Source of the DNA: Draconibacterium aestuarii
GTDB taxonomy: Bacteria; Bacteroidota; Bacteroidia; Bacteroidales; Prolixibacteraceae
NCBI GenBank assembly: GCA_026671195.1
Contig: JAPOHD010000005.1
Location: 1 to 64,000 of the forward strand
DNA: 64,000 bases
Direction of reading: 5' to 3'
Position 1 is the stretch's first letter; every line of letters begins with the position of its first letter. This document shows, in pieces, positions 37,762-46,855 of this stretch. Position numbers and translations under genes: made by a program. Below the pieces are notes generated by a model. That model ran no database searches. It was not told the DNA's origin and saw nothing but the letters and a program-made list of their open reading frames with translations.

Positions 37762-38354
37762 TCAGTATTATTGTTAAGGGTTCCGTTAACCTGTGTAATA
37801 ACTTCAGAAGTGGCGAGCTTTTTATCGCGCTCAACCTGAATCATTTGTACTTTATACACCACCGATGGCAACTGACGTCCGCCCAGAATTCCCCAAATGT
37901 GATTTAACACTTCGAAGCCCGGCGTATAGATTTCAACATTAAATTTGAATGATTCAAGCACATCCATCGATGCATTTGACCGGTTATAAATTGTATTGGC
38001 TGAAGTAAATACACGTTTCCCCTGGAAAAATTCAATGGTTTTTGAGATGCTGATTAAAGAGTTATCGTACGAGTCGCAATAGGCACTTACAATAAAAAAC
38101 AGATTTAAACTGACGGGGGGATTTCGGTATTCGGTTTTATTGTTGACCACTTTCGCAGTTGGAAGATTTTTCAATGTATTTTCCTCCTCAACGCTTAGTA
38201 AGGTCATTATAACCTTGCCTTCCAAATCAGAGGCAATGTCGCTTCCCGACTCCAACATCGCAACATTATCGAGTACAACAATTTTACCCAATCCGGAGTC
38301 CTCCAAATATTTTTCGAGTTGTTCTTTGAGAATTTGTAAGGTTTCGTAAATCAT
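37758..38354 (-). CDS. DUF4255 tail terminator/cap protein (Afp16/Pvc16 type)
   Basis: The 198-aa protein starts IYETLQILKEQLEKYLED and has KVIMTLLSVEEENTLKN, then PPVSLNLFFIVSAYCDSYDN, the usual pattern of DUF4255/Pvc16 N-terminal proteins. These cap the distal end of the sheath/tube and stop elongation. It is the first gene of the injection-system operon, so the promoter should lie in the 657 bases between this start and the divergent surface-protein gene. Confidence 0.92.
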   Translation of the reverse strand: MIYETLQILKEQLEKYLEDSGLGKIVVLDNVAMLESGSDIASDLEGKVIMTLLSVEEENTLKNLPTAKVVNNKTEYRNPPVSLNLFFIVSAYCDSYDNSLISISKTIEFFQGKRVFTSANTIYNRSNASMDVLESFKFNVEIYTPGFEVLNHIWGILGGRQLPSVVYKVQMIQVERDKKLATSEVITQVNGTLNNNTE

Positions 38355-39011
38355 TATTTACTTATTAGGGTTTCGTAAAACCAATTACTTCACAATACAA
38401 ACACACTCTAATAGAGTGAACCTATAATTCTAATGAAACCGGGCCTTGGCGTCTTATCTTCTGTATTAAACAAGCTTTTTAGAGCTCATTTTTGATTTAA
38501 TCGTGACAACAAGTTACGACAATATGATATACAAGTCAATACATTTAATAATTCTAACGAACACAAATCCATTAACAAAATTACATTCACCGCTACAAAC
38601 ACTATTTTTGGTAACACTACGATCCGATTAAATCTTCCAAAATAGAAGAGATTCCCTGCATGTCGGCAAACAGGTTTCGCTTTATTGTATTTCGCTCAGA
38701 ATGATAATCAGTTACATTCTGTAAACCGACCCTCCCAACAGCTATCATCTTGAAAAAGCCTGTTATAAAGTTTCTGTAAACTTTTCGCCCCAGTACAAGA
38801 TATTTTATCAATAATGAACAAATTTTTAGAGGGTATAGCGTTTCCCAATCCTATAACCAGAAGTGTATTAACGACCTAAAGAAAGTTAAAAAATAATTAT
38901 TATGTTACACAATAATATTCATTATCATGTGTTTCATATTCGTAATGAACCATCGAAATAAAATAAACATAATCATCAACGATATAGTCATTTCATTTAA
39001 AACCAAAATTT
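38355..39011. other. divergent intergenic region between eCIS operon and T9SS surface-protein gene
   Basis: This 657-base AT-rich gap must hold the promoters of both outward transcripts. A 64-codon minus-strand frame (38617-38811) has no family, no visible coupling and an unremarkable composition, so I do not call it a gene. I see no obvious hairpin terminator or regulator gene. A run of short A/T tracts precedes the ATG at 39012. Confidence 0.5.
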
Positions 39012-42000
39012 ATGAAAGCAATCTTAACCTTTTTATTTTCATTATTTTATCTTCAATTTACTTATGGAGCAGATTATGATGTAGTAGACGACGGATCTGA
39101 TGGAATATTTTCTAAAGGGTCAAATGCTTACGGATATATGAAAGTGCAAACGTATGCGGATGTAACTCCACCTTCTGTTACCAGCATAACTTTATCCGGT
39201 TTGCCGCTAATTAATAGCTCCTTGGTTACTTTTAGTGTAGGTTTTGATGAAAGTGCATACAATATTAGCACCGACGACTTCCAGGTTACAACGGTTTCCG
39301 ATAATGCCACCGGTTATGTCAGTTCAGTGAGTAATTCATCAGGGACTATGGTTAATGTTACAGTTCATTCCATTTCAGGAACAGGGATAATCCGACTTGA
39401 CTTAAAGAGCAATACAAATATTGTTGATAGTAGTGGAAACGGGAATGGTACAAATGGTTACGCAGCTGAATATACATCAGGATCCACGCATACTGTTGAC
39501 CGTGATCCACCTTCTGCGCCCTCTGCTCCTGATCTTGATACTGGATCAGATTCGGGTATATCGAACACCGATAATATTACAAATGAAAATATACCTACTT
39601 TCACAGGAACTGCGGATCCCAATTCAACAGTAACGGTACTTTCTTCGATTAATGGAATTTTAGGCACAACAACGGCTGATGCCGGCGGAAACTGGTATTT
39701 TGTATCGTATAATGTACTTTCTGACGGATTGCACAATATCACAACTACTGCCACAGATGCTGCCGGCAATACAAGCTCTGCATCTTCAGCACTTGCAATA
39801 ACCATTGATAGCACAGAACCTTCTGTGCCCTCAACTCCTGCTCTTGTTACAGGATCGGATTCCGGTTTATCAAACACCGATAATATTACAAATGTTACTA
39901 CTCCTACTTTCACAGGAACTGCCGAAGCCAACTCTACCATAACGGTTATTTCTTCGGTTGACGGAATGTTAGGGACAACAACAACTGATATCGGCGGAAA
40001 CTGGTATTTTGTATCTTTTAGTGCACTTTCTGAAGGATCACACAATATCACGGCCACTGTCACAGATGTTGCAGGAAATATAAGCTCTGAATCTTCGGCA
40101 CTGACAATAACCACTGATACTTCAGAACCTTCTGCGCCCTCTACTCCTGATCTTCATGCAGGATCAGATTCGGGGGTATCAAACACCGATAATATAACAA
40201 ATGATAACACTCCTACTTTCACCGGAACTGCAGAGGCCAATTCAACAGTAACGATTATTTCGTCGGTTGACGGATCATTAGGAACAACAATTGCGGATGA
40301 TAATGGAAACTGGTCGTTTACATCTTATCGTACACTTTCGGAAGAATCACACAATATAACAGCAATTGCCACAGATGTTGCAGGGAATACAAGCTCTGAA
40401 TCTTCGGCACTGGCAATAACTATTGATACTGCTTCACCGGAAGCCAAATGTAAAAACATAAGCATAGGACTGGATCAAAACGGGCAAGCGTCTATTACTG
40501 CAGCTCAGTTGGACAGAGGATCTACTGACAACCATGCATTGGATAAAATGTGGCTCGATAGGTACAATTTTTCAATAACAAACATGGGTGATAATCTGGT
40601 TACCCTGTATGTATCGGATATAGCTGGCAATTTGTCTAGTTGTACGGCTGTTGTTAAGGTTGAAGACAACATTGCACCTAAAGTAAATTGCAACAAAATC
40701 ACCATTTATCTCGATGAAAACGGAGAATATCCGCTTACCGATGACGATTTACTTGCCTTATCAAACGGAACAACCGACAATGTAACGGCAATCGAAGATC
40801 TGGACATATCGGCTTATGTATATCCAAAAGCACTTAACTGTAATGAAAATGGACACCAGGTAGCAGTTCAGGTAATGGCCATTGATAACGCAGGGAACCA
40901 AGGCGAGTGCGTGGTATTGGTTGATGTTCTCGACACCTTACCTCTTACGGTCAATAATATCGATGATATAGAGGTGATGGTCGGTACCGGAAAATGCGAT
41001 ACGACAATCACCTACCCCGAACTGATCACAAGTAACAAATGCGCTGATTTCACCCAGGTTTCAGGATTAGGACCTTACGGCGATTTCCCCATAGGTACAA
41101 CCGAAGAAAAATGGTTGTTGTCGAATACACAAGGCAATTCACTCGAATTCTCGTTTTTTGTTACCGTAACCGCAGAAAATATACCTCCCACTCTTGATTC
41201 GATTGAGGACATTGATATTACAGGACTTGTTACCGAATTTGTAGTTCCTTTAACCGGTATTACTTATGGAGACAACTGCATAGAGCAAGACATTCTGATT
41301 ACTGCTACAGGAATGAATCAGGAAATAATAAGCGCTATTAATGTAAACTACACATCTCCTGAAACAACAGGCGAACTGATACTAAGCATACCACCATTTG
41401 CCAGAGGCTGGGATATAATTACTGTAACGGTTGAAGATAGCGACGGCGCTGCTACCTCACAAACATTTTTTGTTATGGTGAATCATACCAACCAGGCTCC
41501 GGAGGAGACAAGTTTAATACCCGACCAGGAAGTAATTGCCGACCGTACCCTGGCGTTAAATCTGGGTGATTTTTTTGATGATCCCGACGGGGATATGCTT
41601 ACTTATGAAGTTTCGATGGAAGATGGCAGCGCATTGCCAGACTGGATAAGTAACGATGGCGATACGCTCTTTGCCATGCCATCTATATCGAATACCGGTT
41701 GCGTTTCAATAGTTGTTTCAGCAAGCGATCCTTTCATGGTTTCTGTAAGCGACACTTTTCAAGTCTGTGCTTTGGGCTATCCGACTGGAATTGATGATAT
41801 AGATTCCAGAAAACTCAGCATGAATTTGTACCCGAATCCGTCGAGAGGAATGGTAACACTGGAACTTGAAACCCCTGAAATGGATGATGCAGAACTTACG
41901 GTTACTAATACGGCAGGAATACGCATTTTTCATAAAACCTATCGTAACCAGCAACTCATCCAGTTCAATTTGTCCGACCAGTTATCAGGCTTATATCTTG

Positions 42001-42056
42001 TCAACCTAAAAATTGGAGATCAGTATTTTAATCAGAAGCTAATTCTAAGAAAGTAA
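39012..42056 (+). CDS. T9SS-secreted multi-Ig surface protein
   Basis: The 1014-aa protein has a Sec signal peptide (ending TYGA). Residues ~55-160 form an Ig-like domain. Three consecutive Ig-like repeats of 103 residues start near 167, 270 and 373, each with PTFTGTA and GNWYFVS/GNWSFTS strands and SGxSNTDNITN. HYR-like domains with paired cysteines follow (CKNISIGLDQNGQ, CNKITIYLDENGE), then a cadherin-like dystroglycan-type domain (DFFDDPDGDMLTYEVS). The C-terminal T9SS type A sorting domain covers ~935-1014 (NLYPNPSRGMVTLELE; ending FNQKLILRK). It should be exported by the type IX system and attached to or released from the surface, probably in adhesion. Confidence 0.93.
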   Translation: MKAILTFLFSLFYLQFTYGADYDVVDDGSDGIFSKGSNAYGYMKVQTYADVTPPSVTSITLSGLPLINSSLVTFSVGFDESAYNISTDDFQVTTVSDNATGYVSSVSNSSGTMVNVTVHSISGTGIIRLDLKSNTNIVDSSGNGNGTNGYAAEYTSGSTHTVDRDPPSAPSAPDLDTGSDSGISNTDNITNENIPTFTGTADPNSTVTVLSSINGILGTTTADAGGNWYFVSYNVLSDGLHNITTTATDAAGNTSSASSALAITIDSTEPSVPSTPALVTGSDSGLSNTDNITNVTTPTFTGTAEANSTITVISSVDGMLGTTTTDIGGNWYFVSFSALSEGSHNITATVTDVAGNISSESSALTITTDTSEPSAPSTPDLHAGSDSGVSNTDNITNDNTPTFTGTAEANSTVTIISSVDGSLGTTIADDNGNWSFTSYRTLSEESHNITAIATDVAGNTSSESSALAITIDTASPEAKCKNISIGLDQNGQASITAAQLDRGSTDNHALDKMWLDRYNFSITNMGDNLVTLYVSDIAGNLSSCTAVVKVEDNIAPKVNCNKITIYLDENGEYPLTDDDLLALSNGTTDNVTAIEDLDISAYVYPKALNCNENGHQVAVQVMAIDNAGNQGECVVLVDVLDTLPLTVNNIDDIEVMVGTGKCDTTITYPELITSNKCADFTQVSGLGPYGDFPIGTTEEKWLLSNTQGNSLEFSFFVTVTAENIPPTLDSIEDIDITGLVTEFVVPLTGITYGDNCIEQDILITATGMNQEIISAINVNYTSPETTGELILSIPPFARGWDIITVTVEDSDGAATSQTFFVMVNHTNQAPEETSLIPDQEVIADRTLALNLGDFFDDPDGDMLTYEVSMEDGSALPDWISNDGDTLFAMPSISNTGCVSIVVSASDPFMVSVSDTFQVCALGYPTGIDDIDSRKLSMNLYPNPSRGMVTLELETPEMDDAELTVTNTAGIRIFHKTYRNQQLIQFNLSDQLSGLYLVNLKIGDQYFNQKLILRK
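39510..40436 (+). repeat. three tandem 309-bp coding repeats
   Basis: Units start at 39510, 39819 and 40128, each beginning CCTTCTG, with an exact 309-base spacing (103 codons). Each encodes one Ig-like domain of the surface protein. DNA similarity between units is high across the whole length, pointing to recent duplication or gene conversion. Confidence 0.93.
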
Positions 42057-42078
42057 AAACGGATTAATATCGCATTCA

Positions 42079-42117
42079 TAAAAATAGGAGTAGCACAATT
42101 GTTACTCCTATTTTTAT
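42079..42117 (+). terminator. rho-independent terminator of the T9SS surface-protein gene
   Basis: A perfect 15-bp stem (AAAATAGGAGTA within the arm) around a 9-10 base loop is followed by T-rich sequence, 23 bases after the stop codon. The rest of the gap to 42364 holds nothing I recognise. Confidence 0.88.
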
Positions 42118-42364
42118 GAATAACTCCCATCCTTAAACATCTTTACTGCATATATTAAACGAATCTAATACTAAAACTTCAGGGCATTTAAATGAAGAGT
42201 TCCACCAAATGCAAAGGGGTAAATTCAGAATAAAAACAACCCACTCAGCTAAGCTTTGTAATAAAACCGAACAGGTTATTTACCAAACAAACGATTTGGA
42301 AATTTTAATTGACAGCGATTGTAAATAAATGACCAACTGTTTTCTCACTTTATTTGAGAAACTA

Positions 42365-43792
42365 CTATTCTGGTTTTTTCAACTCCACAAACAAATTCTG
42401 AATCTCTTTAATTAAAGCAGAATGCGATCCGGGAAAGTGGTTAAACATGAATGAAAACACAACGGTTTTTCCCGAATCGGTTTTTAAATAGCCCGAATAA
42501 CAACGCACCCGTGTCATCGAACCGCTTTTGGCCTGCAACGTATTTCCGGGTAACAAAGTAGTATCAAAACGTTTAAATGTACCTTTGCCCGCTGTTGGCA
42601 ACGAATTTACAAACGACTTGTTTTGGGCCATATAAATTAGAAATTCCGTAAAAAATTGAGGGGCAACTGCATTAAAATGCGACAAACCACTGCCATCTTC
42701 CATAAAAAGGTATTCGGTAGAAATTCCTTTCGCGTCCCAAAACTCTTTTAATAGTTTGATTGCTTCCTTACGATCTCCCAAACCATTTTTCTCAACAGCA
42801 ATCTGGTTCAAAAAATGCTCGGCAAACAGGTTAACGCTTTCGTAGTTCAATACTTTTCCAATTTCGGCAAGAGTTGGTGATTCCTGAATATAAATTGTTT
42901 CTAGGCCTTTTTTATCCACCTTTTCAAACCTGATTTCACCCATCATAAAAATGCCTTCATCAGATAGTGCCTTCAAAAATTCCTGAGCTAAAATTTCCTC
43001 CGGCTGTGGTATGGATGCTTTTATGGTAAATGCATCGCGGTTACGGGGAATAGTTCCCCGAATTACTCTTGCTTTGTCAAACGGGCCACCAAAAACATAA
43101 GCATTGTCACCATTGTTGTCGGCCGAAAGTACTTCGTTGCTTATCACCATCCTTTCAATTTTTGGATTAACAGCAATCACTTTTGTTAACTTCCCAACGT
43201 TTTTCGGTGATGAAAAGGTTATTCTATACATATTGTCGTAAACCGTAAAAGCATTCGGGCCGGCTCCATAATAATTTCCTAAATCGCCCCAAACCCACGA
43301 ATCAGGCACTTTTTCAGGCGTATAAATCGAAGCATCTAAAATTAAATCGCCTTTTATTTTTTTAATCTCGCTGGCCTTAATTTTCTCTGCCCAGATTTTC
43401 AGAAAATCCATGTAATGGTCCTGAAAATACTCAGATCCCAAAGCAGGATCGGCACCCCCAACTATAACCAGGTCACCTTTTAAATCTCCGTTTTTATTCA
43501 ATTTACCCTGCCAGGCAATTTCGGTTTCAAACGTATACTCGTCACCCAGTATTTCGAAAGCTGAACCCGAAGTTATCAGTTTCATGGTTGAAGCCGGAAC
43601 AAGCACCTGATTTGCATTCAGATTAAATACCTCGTCACCCGATGCCAAATCGAGTACATGCATCCCTACAGATGCATTTTTATACTCAGGTTTTTGAAGC
43701 AGTTCATGAACTGCAGATTCGAATTGTGTTTGAGATGCAACATAAAATGCTAAAACACTAAAAAACAGAGTGAAGAAAAAACGTGAAATCAT
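42365..43792 (-). CDS. dacB: D-alanyl-D-alanine carboxypeptidase/endopeptidase (PBP4 type)
   Basis: The 475-aa peptidase family S13 protein has a Sec signal (first ~20 residues). The SxxK motif STMK at 68-71 supplies the catalytic Ser68 and Lys71, a second motif lies in EDGSGLSHFN, and a KSGS box lies in QAKSGSMTRV. It trims peptidoglycan stem peptides in the periplasm. It is monocistronic, converging with the surface-protein gene. Confidence 0.93.
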   Translation of the reverse strand: MISRFFFTLFFSVLAFYVASQTQFESAVHELLQKPEYKNASVGMHVLDLASGDEVFNLNANQVLVPASTMKLITSGSAFEILGDEYTFETEIAWQGKLNKNGDLKGDLVIVGGADPALGSEYFQDHYMDFLKIWAEKIKASEIKKIKGDLILDASIYTPEKVPDSWVWGDLGNYYGAGPNAFTVYDNMYRITFSSPKNVGKLTKVIAVNPKIERMVISNEVLSADNNGDNAYVFGGPFDKARVIRGTIPRNRDAFTIKASIPQPEEILAQEFLKALSDEGIFMMGEIRFEKVDKKGLETIYIQESPTLAEIGKVLNYESVNLFAEHFLNQIAVEKNGLGDRKEAIKLLKEFWDAKGISTEYLFMEDGSGLSHFNAVAPQFFTEFLIYMAQNKSFVNSLPTAGKGTFKRFDTTLLPGNTLQAKSGSMTRVRCYSGYLKTDSGKTVVFSFMFNHFPGSHSALIKEIQNLFVELKKPE

Positions 43793-43922
43793 TTTTATTA
43801 CTTTTGAAACTTTAAAAGTAACAGATTGTTGGGGCCTGTAACAGAGATCTGCTAAAATTTAATAAACAGTTGCCATTTAGTAAAGTTTCAATACCGGCAC
43901 CAAACATATCAAATTAAAAGTA

Positions 43923-44306
43923 ATGCTACGAACCATTTTAATTGTAGGTACAGGAGGATTTATTGGAAGTGTGATGCGCTACCTTGTACAAATTTTTGTT
44001 GAGAAAGGTATGTCAACCACTTTTCCGTGGGGAACTTTTGTGGCCAACATCGCCGGTAGTTTTATTATTGGAATTGTTTTCGCACTGGTGCAAAAAGGAA
44101 CTCTTCTGAGTTCCGAATGGCGTATGTTTCTCGCTGTTGGCGTGTGTGGCGGATTTACCACCTTTTCGTCGTTTGCCTACAATAACTTAAACATGTTGAA
44201 AGATCAGGCCTACGGACAATTTATATGGAATGTGGGCGGCAGTTTATTTTTCGGCTTGCTGGCAGTGTATTTAGGCATGATTCTGGTGAGGGTAATTCTT
44301 CAGTAA
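43923..44306 (+). CDS. crcB: fluoride efflux channel CrcB/FluC
   Basis: The 127-aa four-helix membrane protein carries the CrcB signatures GGFIGSVMRYL, FPWGTFVANIAGSFIIG (conserved Asn) and GVCGGFTTFSSFAYN with the Phe residues that line the pore. The dimer exports fluoride. A DUF190 gene, often a neighbour of crcB, lies 1.1 kb downstream. No fluoride-riboswitch pattern is visible upstream. Confidence 0.96.
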   Translation: MLRTILIVGTGGFIGSVMRYLVQIFVEKGMSTTFPWGTFVANIAGSFIIGIVFALVQKGTLLSSEWRMFLAVGVCGGFTTFSSFAYNNLNMLKDQAYGQFIWNVGGSLFFGLLAVYLGMILVRVILQ

Positions 44307-44375
44307 ACGCCTTAAATTAAGAATCCGAATCGCCAACCTGACAATCCGGATCTGTATTTATCTAATTTCTGAATT

Positions 44376-45245
44376 TTACTTCTTCACACCATCTAGATGG
44401 GCAATCCCCATTCCTTCCAGTAATTCTTTTCTTATCGGTTCAATAGCATCGTTCAGTTTCTGAAGGCCAAAATCCAAACCACCAATGGTTCTCAAAGGCC
44501 TTTCTCCGGGTTTTGCATTGATCAGGTCTTCAAAAATCTGTACAATAATCATCGGATCTGTTGGTGCATTTTCATCTGCAAATAAGTTCATTACACTCTC
44601 GCCAAAACCATCAGCAAACTCTTTTACGTGTTTGTATGCATGAGCCACTTCTTCATTTTCAGCCTGAACAATATTGCCAAAAAAATTAGTAGCAAATGGC
44701 CCGGGCTCAACAATTGCAACATCAATTCCAAACGGAGCTAACTCATAACGCATGGCTTCACTCAATCCTTCTACCCCCCACTTGCTCGCATGATAAACTC
44801 CAAAAGCAGGAAAGGCTCCACGTCCTGCCACCGAACTCAACTGAATAATAAGCCCCGACTTTTGAGCACGCATACCCGGCAAAACAGCCTGGGCTACCCG
44901 AATATTACCGACAATATTTAGATCAAGTTGTTCCAAAACGGCACTGGGCGAAAAAGCCTCCATTGCACCGCCATATCCTAAACCGGCATTGTTTATTAAT
45001 ACATCTACAGTTGGAATTTGTGCTGCCGCCGCCTTCACACTTTCATCCGATGTAACATCCATCTCCAAAACCCGAATTTTGAACCCATTTGTTCTGCCAA
45101 ATTGTTCGAGATCAGTTGCAGGTTCAACATTTTTACTGCTAACATTTCGCATGGTAGCTATTACCTGATGCCCTTTTTCTGCCAGGTATTTTGAAGCTAA
45201 AAAGCCGAAGCCTGAGCTGCAGCCTGTAATTAAAATCGTTTTCAT
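44376..45245 (-). CDS. short-chain dehydrogenase/reductase
   Basis: The 289-aa classical SDR has the cofactor motif TGCSSGFG at the N-terminus, NNAGLGYGG near residue 85, and Ser/YHASK catalytic residues (Tyr and Lys in YHASKWGVEGLSEA, ~150-165). The acidic/basic pattern after strand 2 (TMRNVSSKN) favours NADP(H). It interrupts the crcB-DUF190 pair on the opposite strand. The substrate is unknown. Confidence 0.92.
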   Translation of the reverse strand: MKTILITGCSSGFGFLASKYLAEKGHQVIATMRNVSSKNVEPATDLEQFGRTNGFKIRVLEMDVTSDESVKAAAAQIPTVDVLINNAGLGYGGAMEAFSPSAVLEQLDLNIVGNIRVAQAVLPGMRAQKSGLIIQLSSVAGRGAFPAFGVYHASKWGVEGLSEAMRYELAPFGIDVAIVEPGPFATNFFGNIVQAENEEVAHAYKHVKEFADGFGESVMNLFADENAPTDPMIIVQIFEDLINAKPGERPLRTIGGLDFGLQKLNDAIEPIRKELLEGMGIAHLDGVKK

Positions 45246-45462
45246 GATTTAGTTTTTGGTGAATAAATAAAAGCAATATAATACTTGCAGGTATTTTATT
45301 GTAAACATCTGCATTTAAAGAATTGTTCAGCATCTGCTTTTGTTAAAACCAACAACTTTCACCAAACCAGTTTACAGATCACAATTAATGCTCAATCTGA
45401 AACCAAATCCATTGAATTTCGTGTAATAGAAAACAGTTGATAAACCATAAAAATCTTAAACA

Positions 45463-45831
45463 ATGAAAACTTCAGAAAAAAACGGAATCCTAAAAATTTA
45501 CATAGGCGAGGGTGATAAAGTAAATGGCCGCCTTTTGTTTGAAGAAATTGTTTTTGAAGCAAGAAATCAAGGATTGGCGGGAGCTACAGTGTATAAAGGT
45601 CTAATGTCGTTTGGTGCCAGCCATTCTATTCATACCATGAAAATTTTTGCCTTATCGAGCGACTTACCGGTTATTATTGAAATTGTAGACAACGTTGAAA
45701 AACTGGATGAATTTATACCTCAGATAAACAAGCTTATTGACCATAGTCAAAAGGGCGGTTTAGTAACTTTTCAGGAACTTAGCGTGGTGCGTTACAAAAA
45801 GGGAGGTAAATACAAAGAAACTTATACTTAG
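45463..45831 (+). CDS. DUF190 protein, crcB-associated
   Basis: The 122-aa protein resembles PII signalling proteins in layout: KIYIGEGDKVNGRLLFEEIV, GLAGATVYKGLMSFGASHSI and PVIIEIVDNVEKLDEF. DUF190 genes are frequently beside crcB, so a regulatory role in fluoride resistance is likely but not shown. Confidence 0.93.
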   Translation: MKTSEKNGILKIYIGEGDKVNGRLLFEEIVFEARNQGLAGATVYKGLMSFGASHSIHTMKIFALSSDLPVIIEIVDNVEKLDEFIPQINKLIDHSQKGGLVTFQELSVVRYKKGGKYKETYT

Positions 45832-46150
45832 AAAGTACATTCTGAACATCTCAATTTTATTTAATCAGATTCAAAATAGAACTTTACATGTTTTACCTAA
45901 CCGCCACTCGTTCCATGAAGATCAATGAATTATAATTCACACCCAATTAAAAGACTTCAAAGTACTTTACTTCAATAGTTTAACTTAACGTTAATAAAGT
46001 TTTTACTGCTTTAAATAAGCCATTTTGCGAGCAGAAATGACCTAATATTTTATATTTTCACGCCGCGTTAAAACAGATAGGCAAATTGCCCTTTTAAAAG
46101 CAAGTGTTGTAATCTGTTTCAACAATGAAAATCAATATAATTATTAGAAT
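45832..46150. other. intergenic region upstream of the NifU-like gene
   Basis: These 319 AT-rich bases hold no gene. A TTTTG at 46023-46027 and TATATTTT at 46051-46058 resemble a Bacteroidota -33/-7 promoter with slightly long spacing. No clear terminator for the DUF190 gene is seen. Confidence 0.35.
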
Positions 46151-46843
46151 ATGAGTTTTACACACGAAGTTGCAGGTATGATTTGCGTTGCTCAGGGAGC
46201 AAATCATGGCCCGGCTCCAATTCCACAAGAAGGAAACTGGACTAAAGCCAAACAAGTTACAGACATTTCGGGTTTAACCCACGGTGTTGGTTGGTGTGCC
46301 CCACAACAGGGAGCATGTAAATTAACCCTAAACGTAAAAGAAGGTATTATTGAAGAAGCATTGATTGAAACTATCGGTTGTACCGGTATGACTCACTCAG
46401 CTGCAATGGCTTCAGAAATTCTTCCTGGAAAAACAATTTTGGAAGCATTAAATACCGACCTTGTTTGTGATGCAATTAACGTTGCAATGCGCGAACTTTT
46501 CTTACAAATTGTGTATGGTCGTTCGCAAACTGCTTTCTCTGAAGGTGGTCTTCCAATTGGAGCTGGCCTTGAAGATTTAGGTAAAGGTTTACGTGGTGTT
46601 ACCGGTACTTTGTACGGAACTACAGCTAAAGGTCCTCGTTACCTTGAAGTAGCTGAAGGTTATGTCGCTAAAATCGGTTTAGATGCTGATGACGAAATCA
46701 TCGGTTACGAATTTGTTCAATTGGGACGAATGATGGACATGATTAAAGCAGGTAAAGATGCTAACGAAGCTCTTAAAGAAGCTACCGGAACTTACGGACG
46801 TTATGCCGATGCAGTTAAAACAATTGACCCACGTAAAGAATAG
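46151..46843 (+). CDS. NifU-like iron-sulfur scaffold-type protein, GGGtGRT partner
   Basis: The 230-aa protein resembles the N-terminal NifU scaffold, with conserved cysteines in WCAPQQGACK, ETIGCTGMTHSAA and LVCDAIN. It lies 12 bases before the GGGtGRT gene, and this pair is conserved in many anaerobes. It may bind an Fe-S cluster or act with its partner on an unknown substrate. The strongly biased codons suggest high expression. Confidence 0.85.
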   Translation: MSFTHEVAGMICVAQGANHGPAPIPQEGNWTKAKQVTDISGLTHGVGWCAPQQGACKLTLNVKEGIIEEALIETIGCTGMTHSAAMASEILPGKTILEALNTDLVCDAINVAMRELFLQIVYGRSQTAFSEGGLPIGAGLEDLGKGLRGVTGTLYGTTAKGPRYLEVAEGYVAKIGLDADDEIIGYEFVQLGRMMDMIKAGKDANEALKEATGTYGRYADAVKTIDPRKE

Positions 46844-46855
46844 GAGAATAGAATT

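Noticed and set aside
17406-38354. prophage
   Set aside because: No capsid, portal, terminase, integrase or lysis genes; DUF4157, AAA+ ATPase, tape measure and DUF4255 are the eCIS set.
38617-38811. 64-codon minus-strand frame upstream of the eCIS operon
   Set aside because: No family, no coupling to neighbours and composition typical of chance frames; not listed as a gene.
39458-40114. 218-codon open frame opposite the Ig repeats
   Set aside because: It is an antisense shadow produced by the biased repeat codons of the real plus-strand gene; the same repeat pattern appears mirrored and no family matches.
43793-43922. possible fluoride riboswitch before crcB
   Set aside because: Checked for the conserved GG-GAUGG and CUGAUG-type segments; they are not present.
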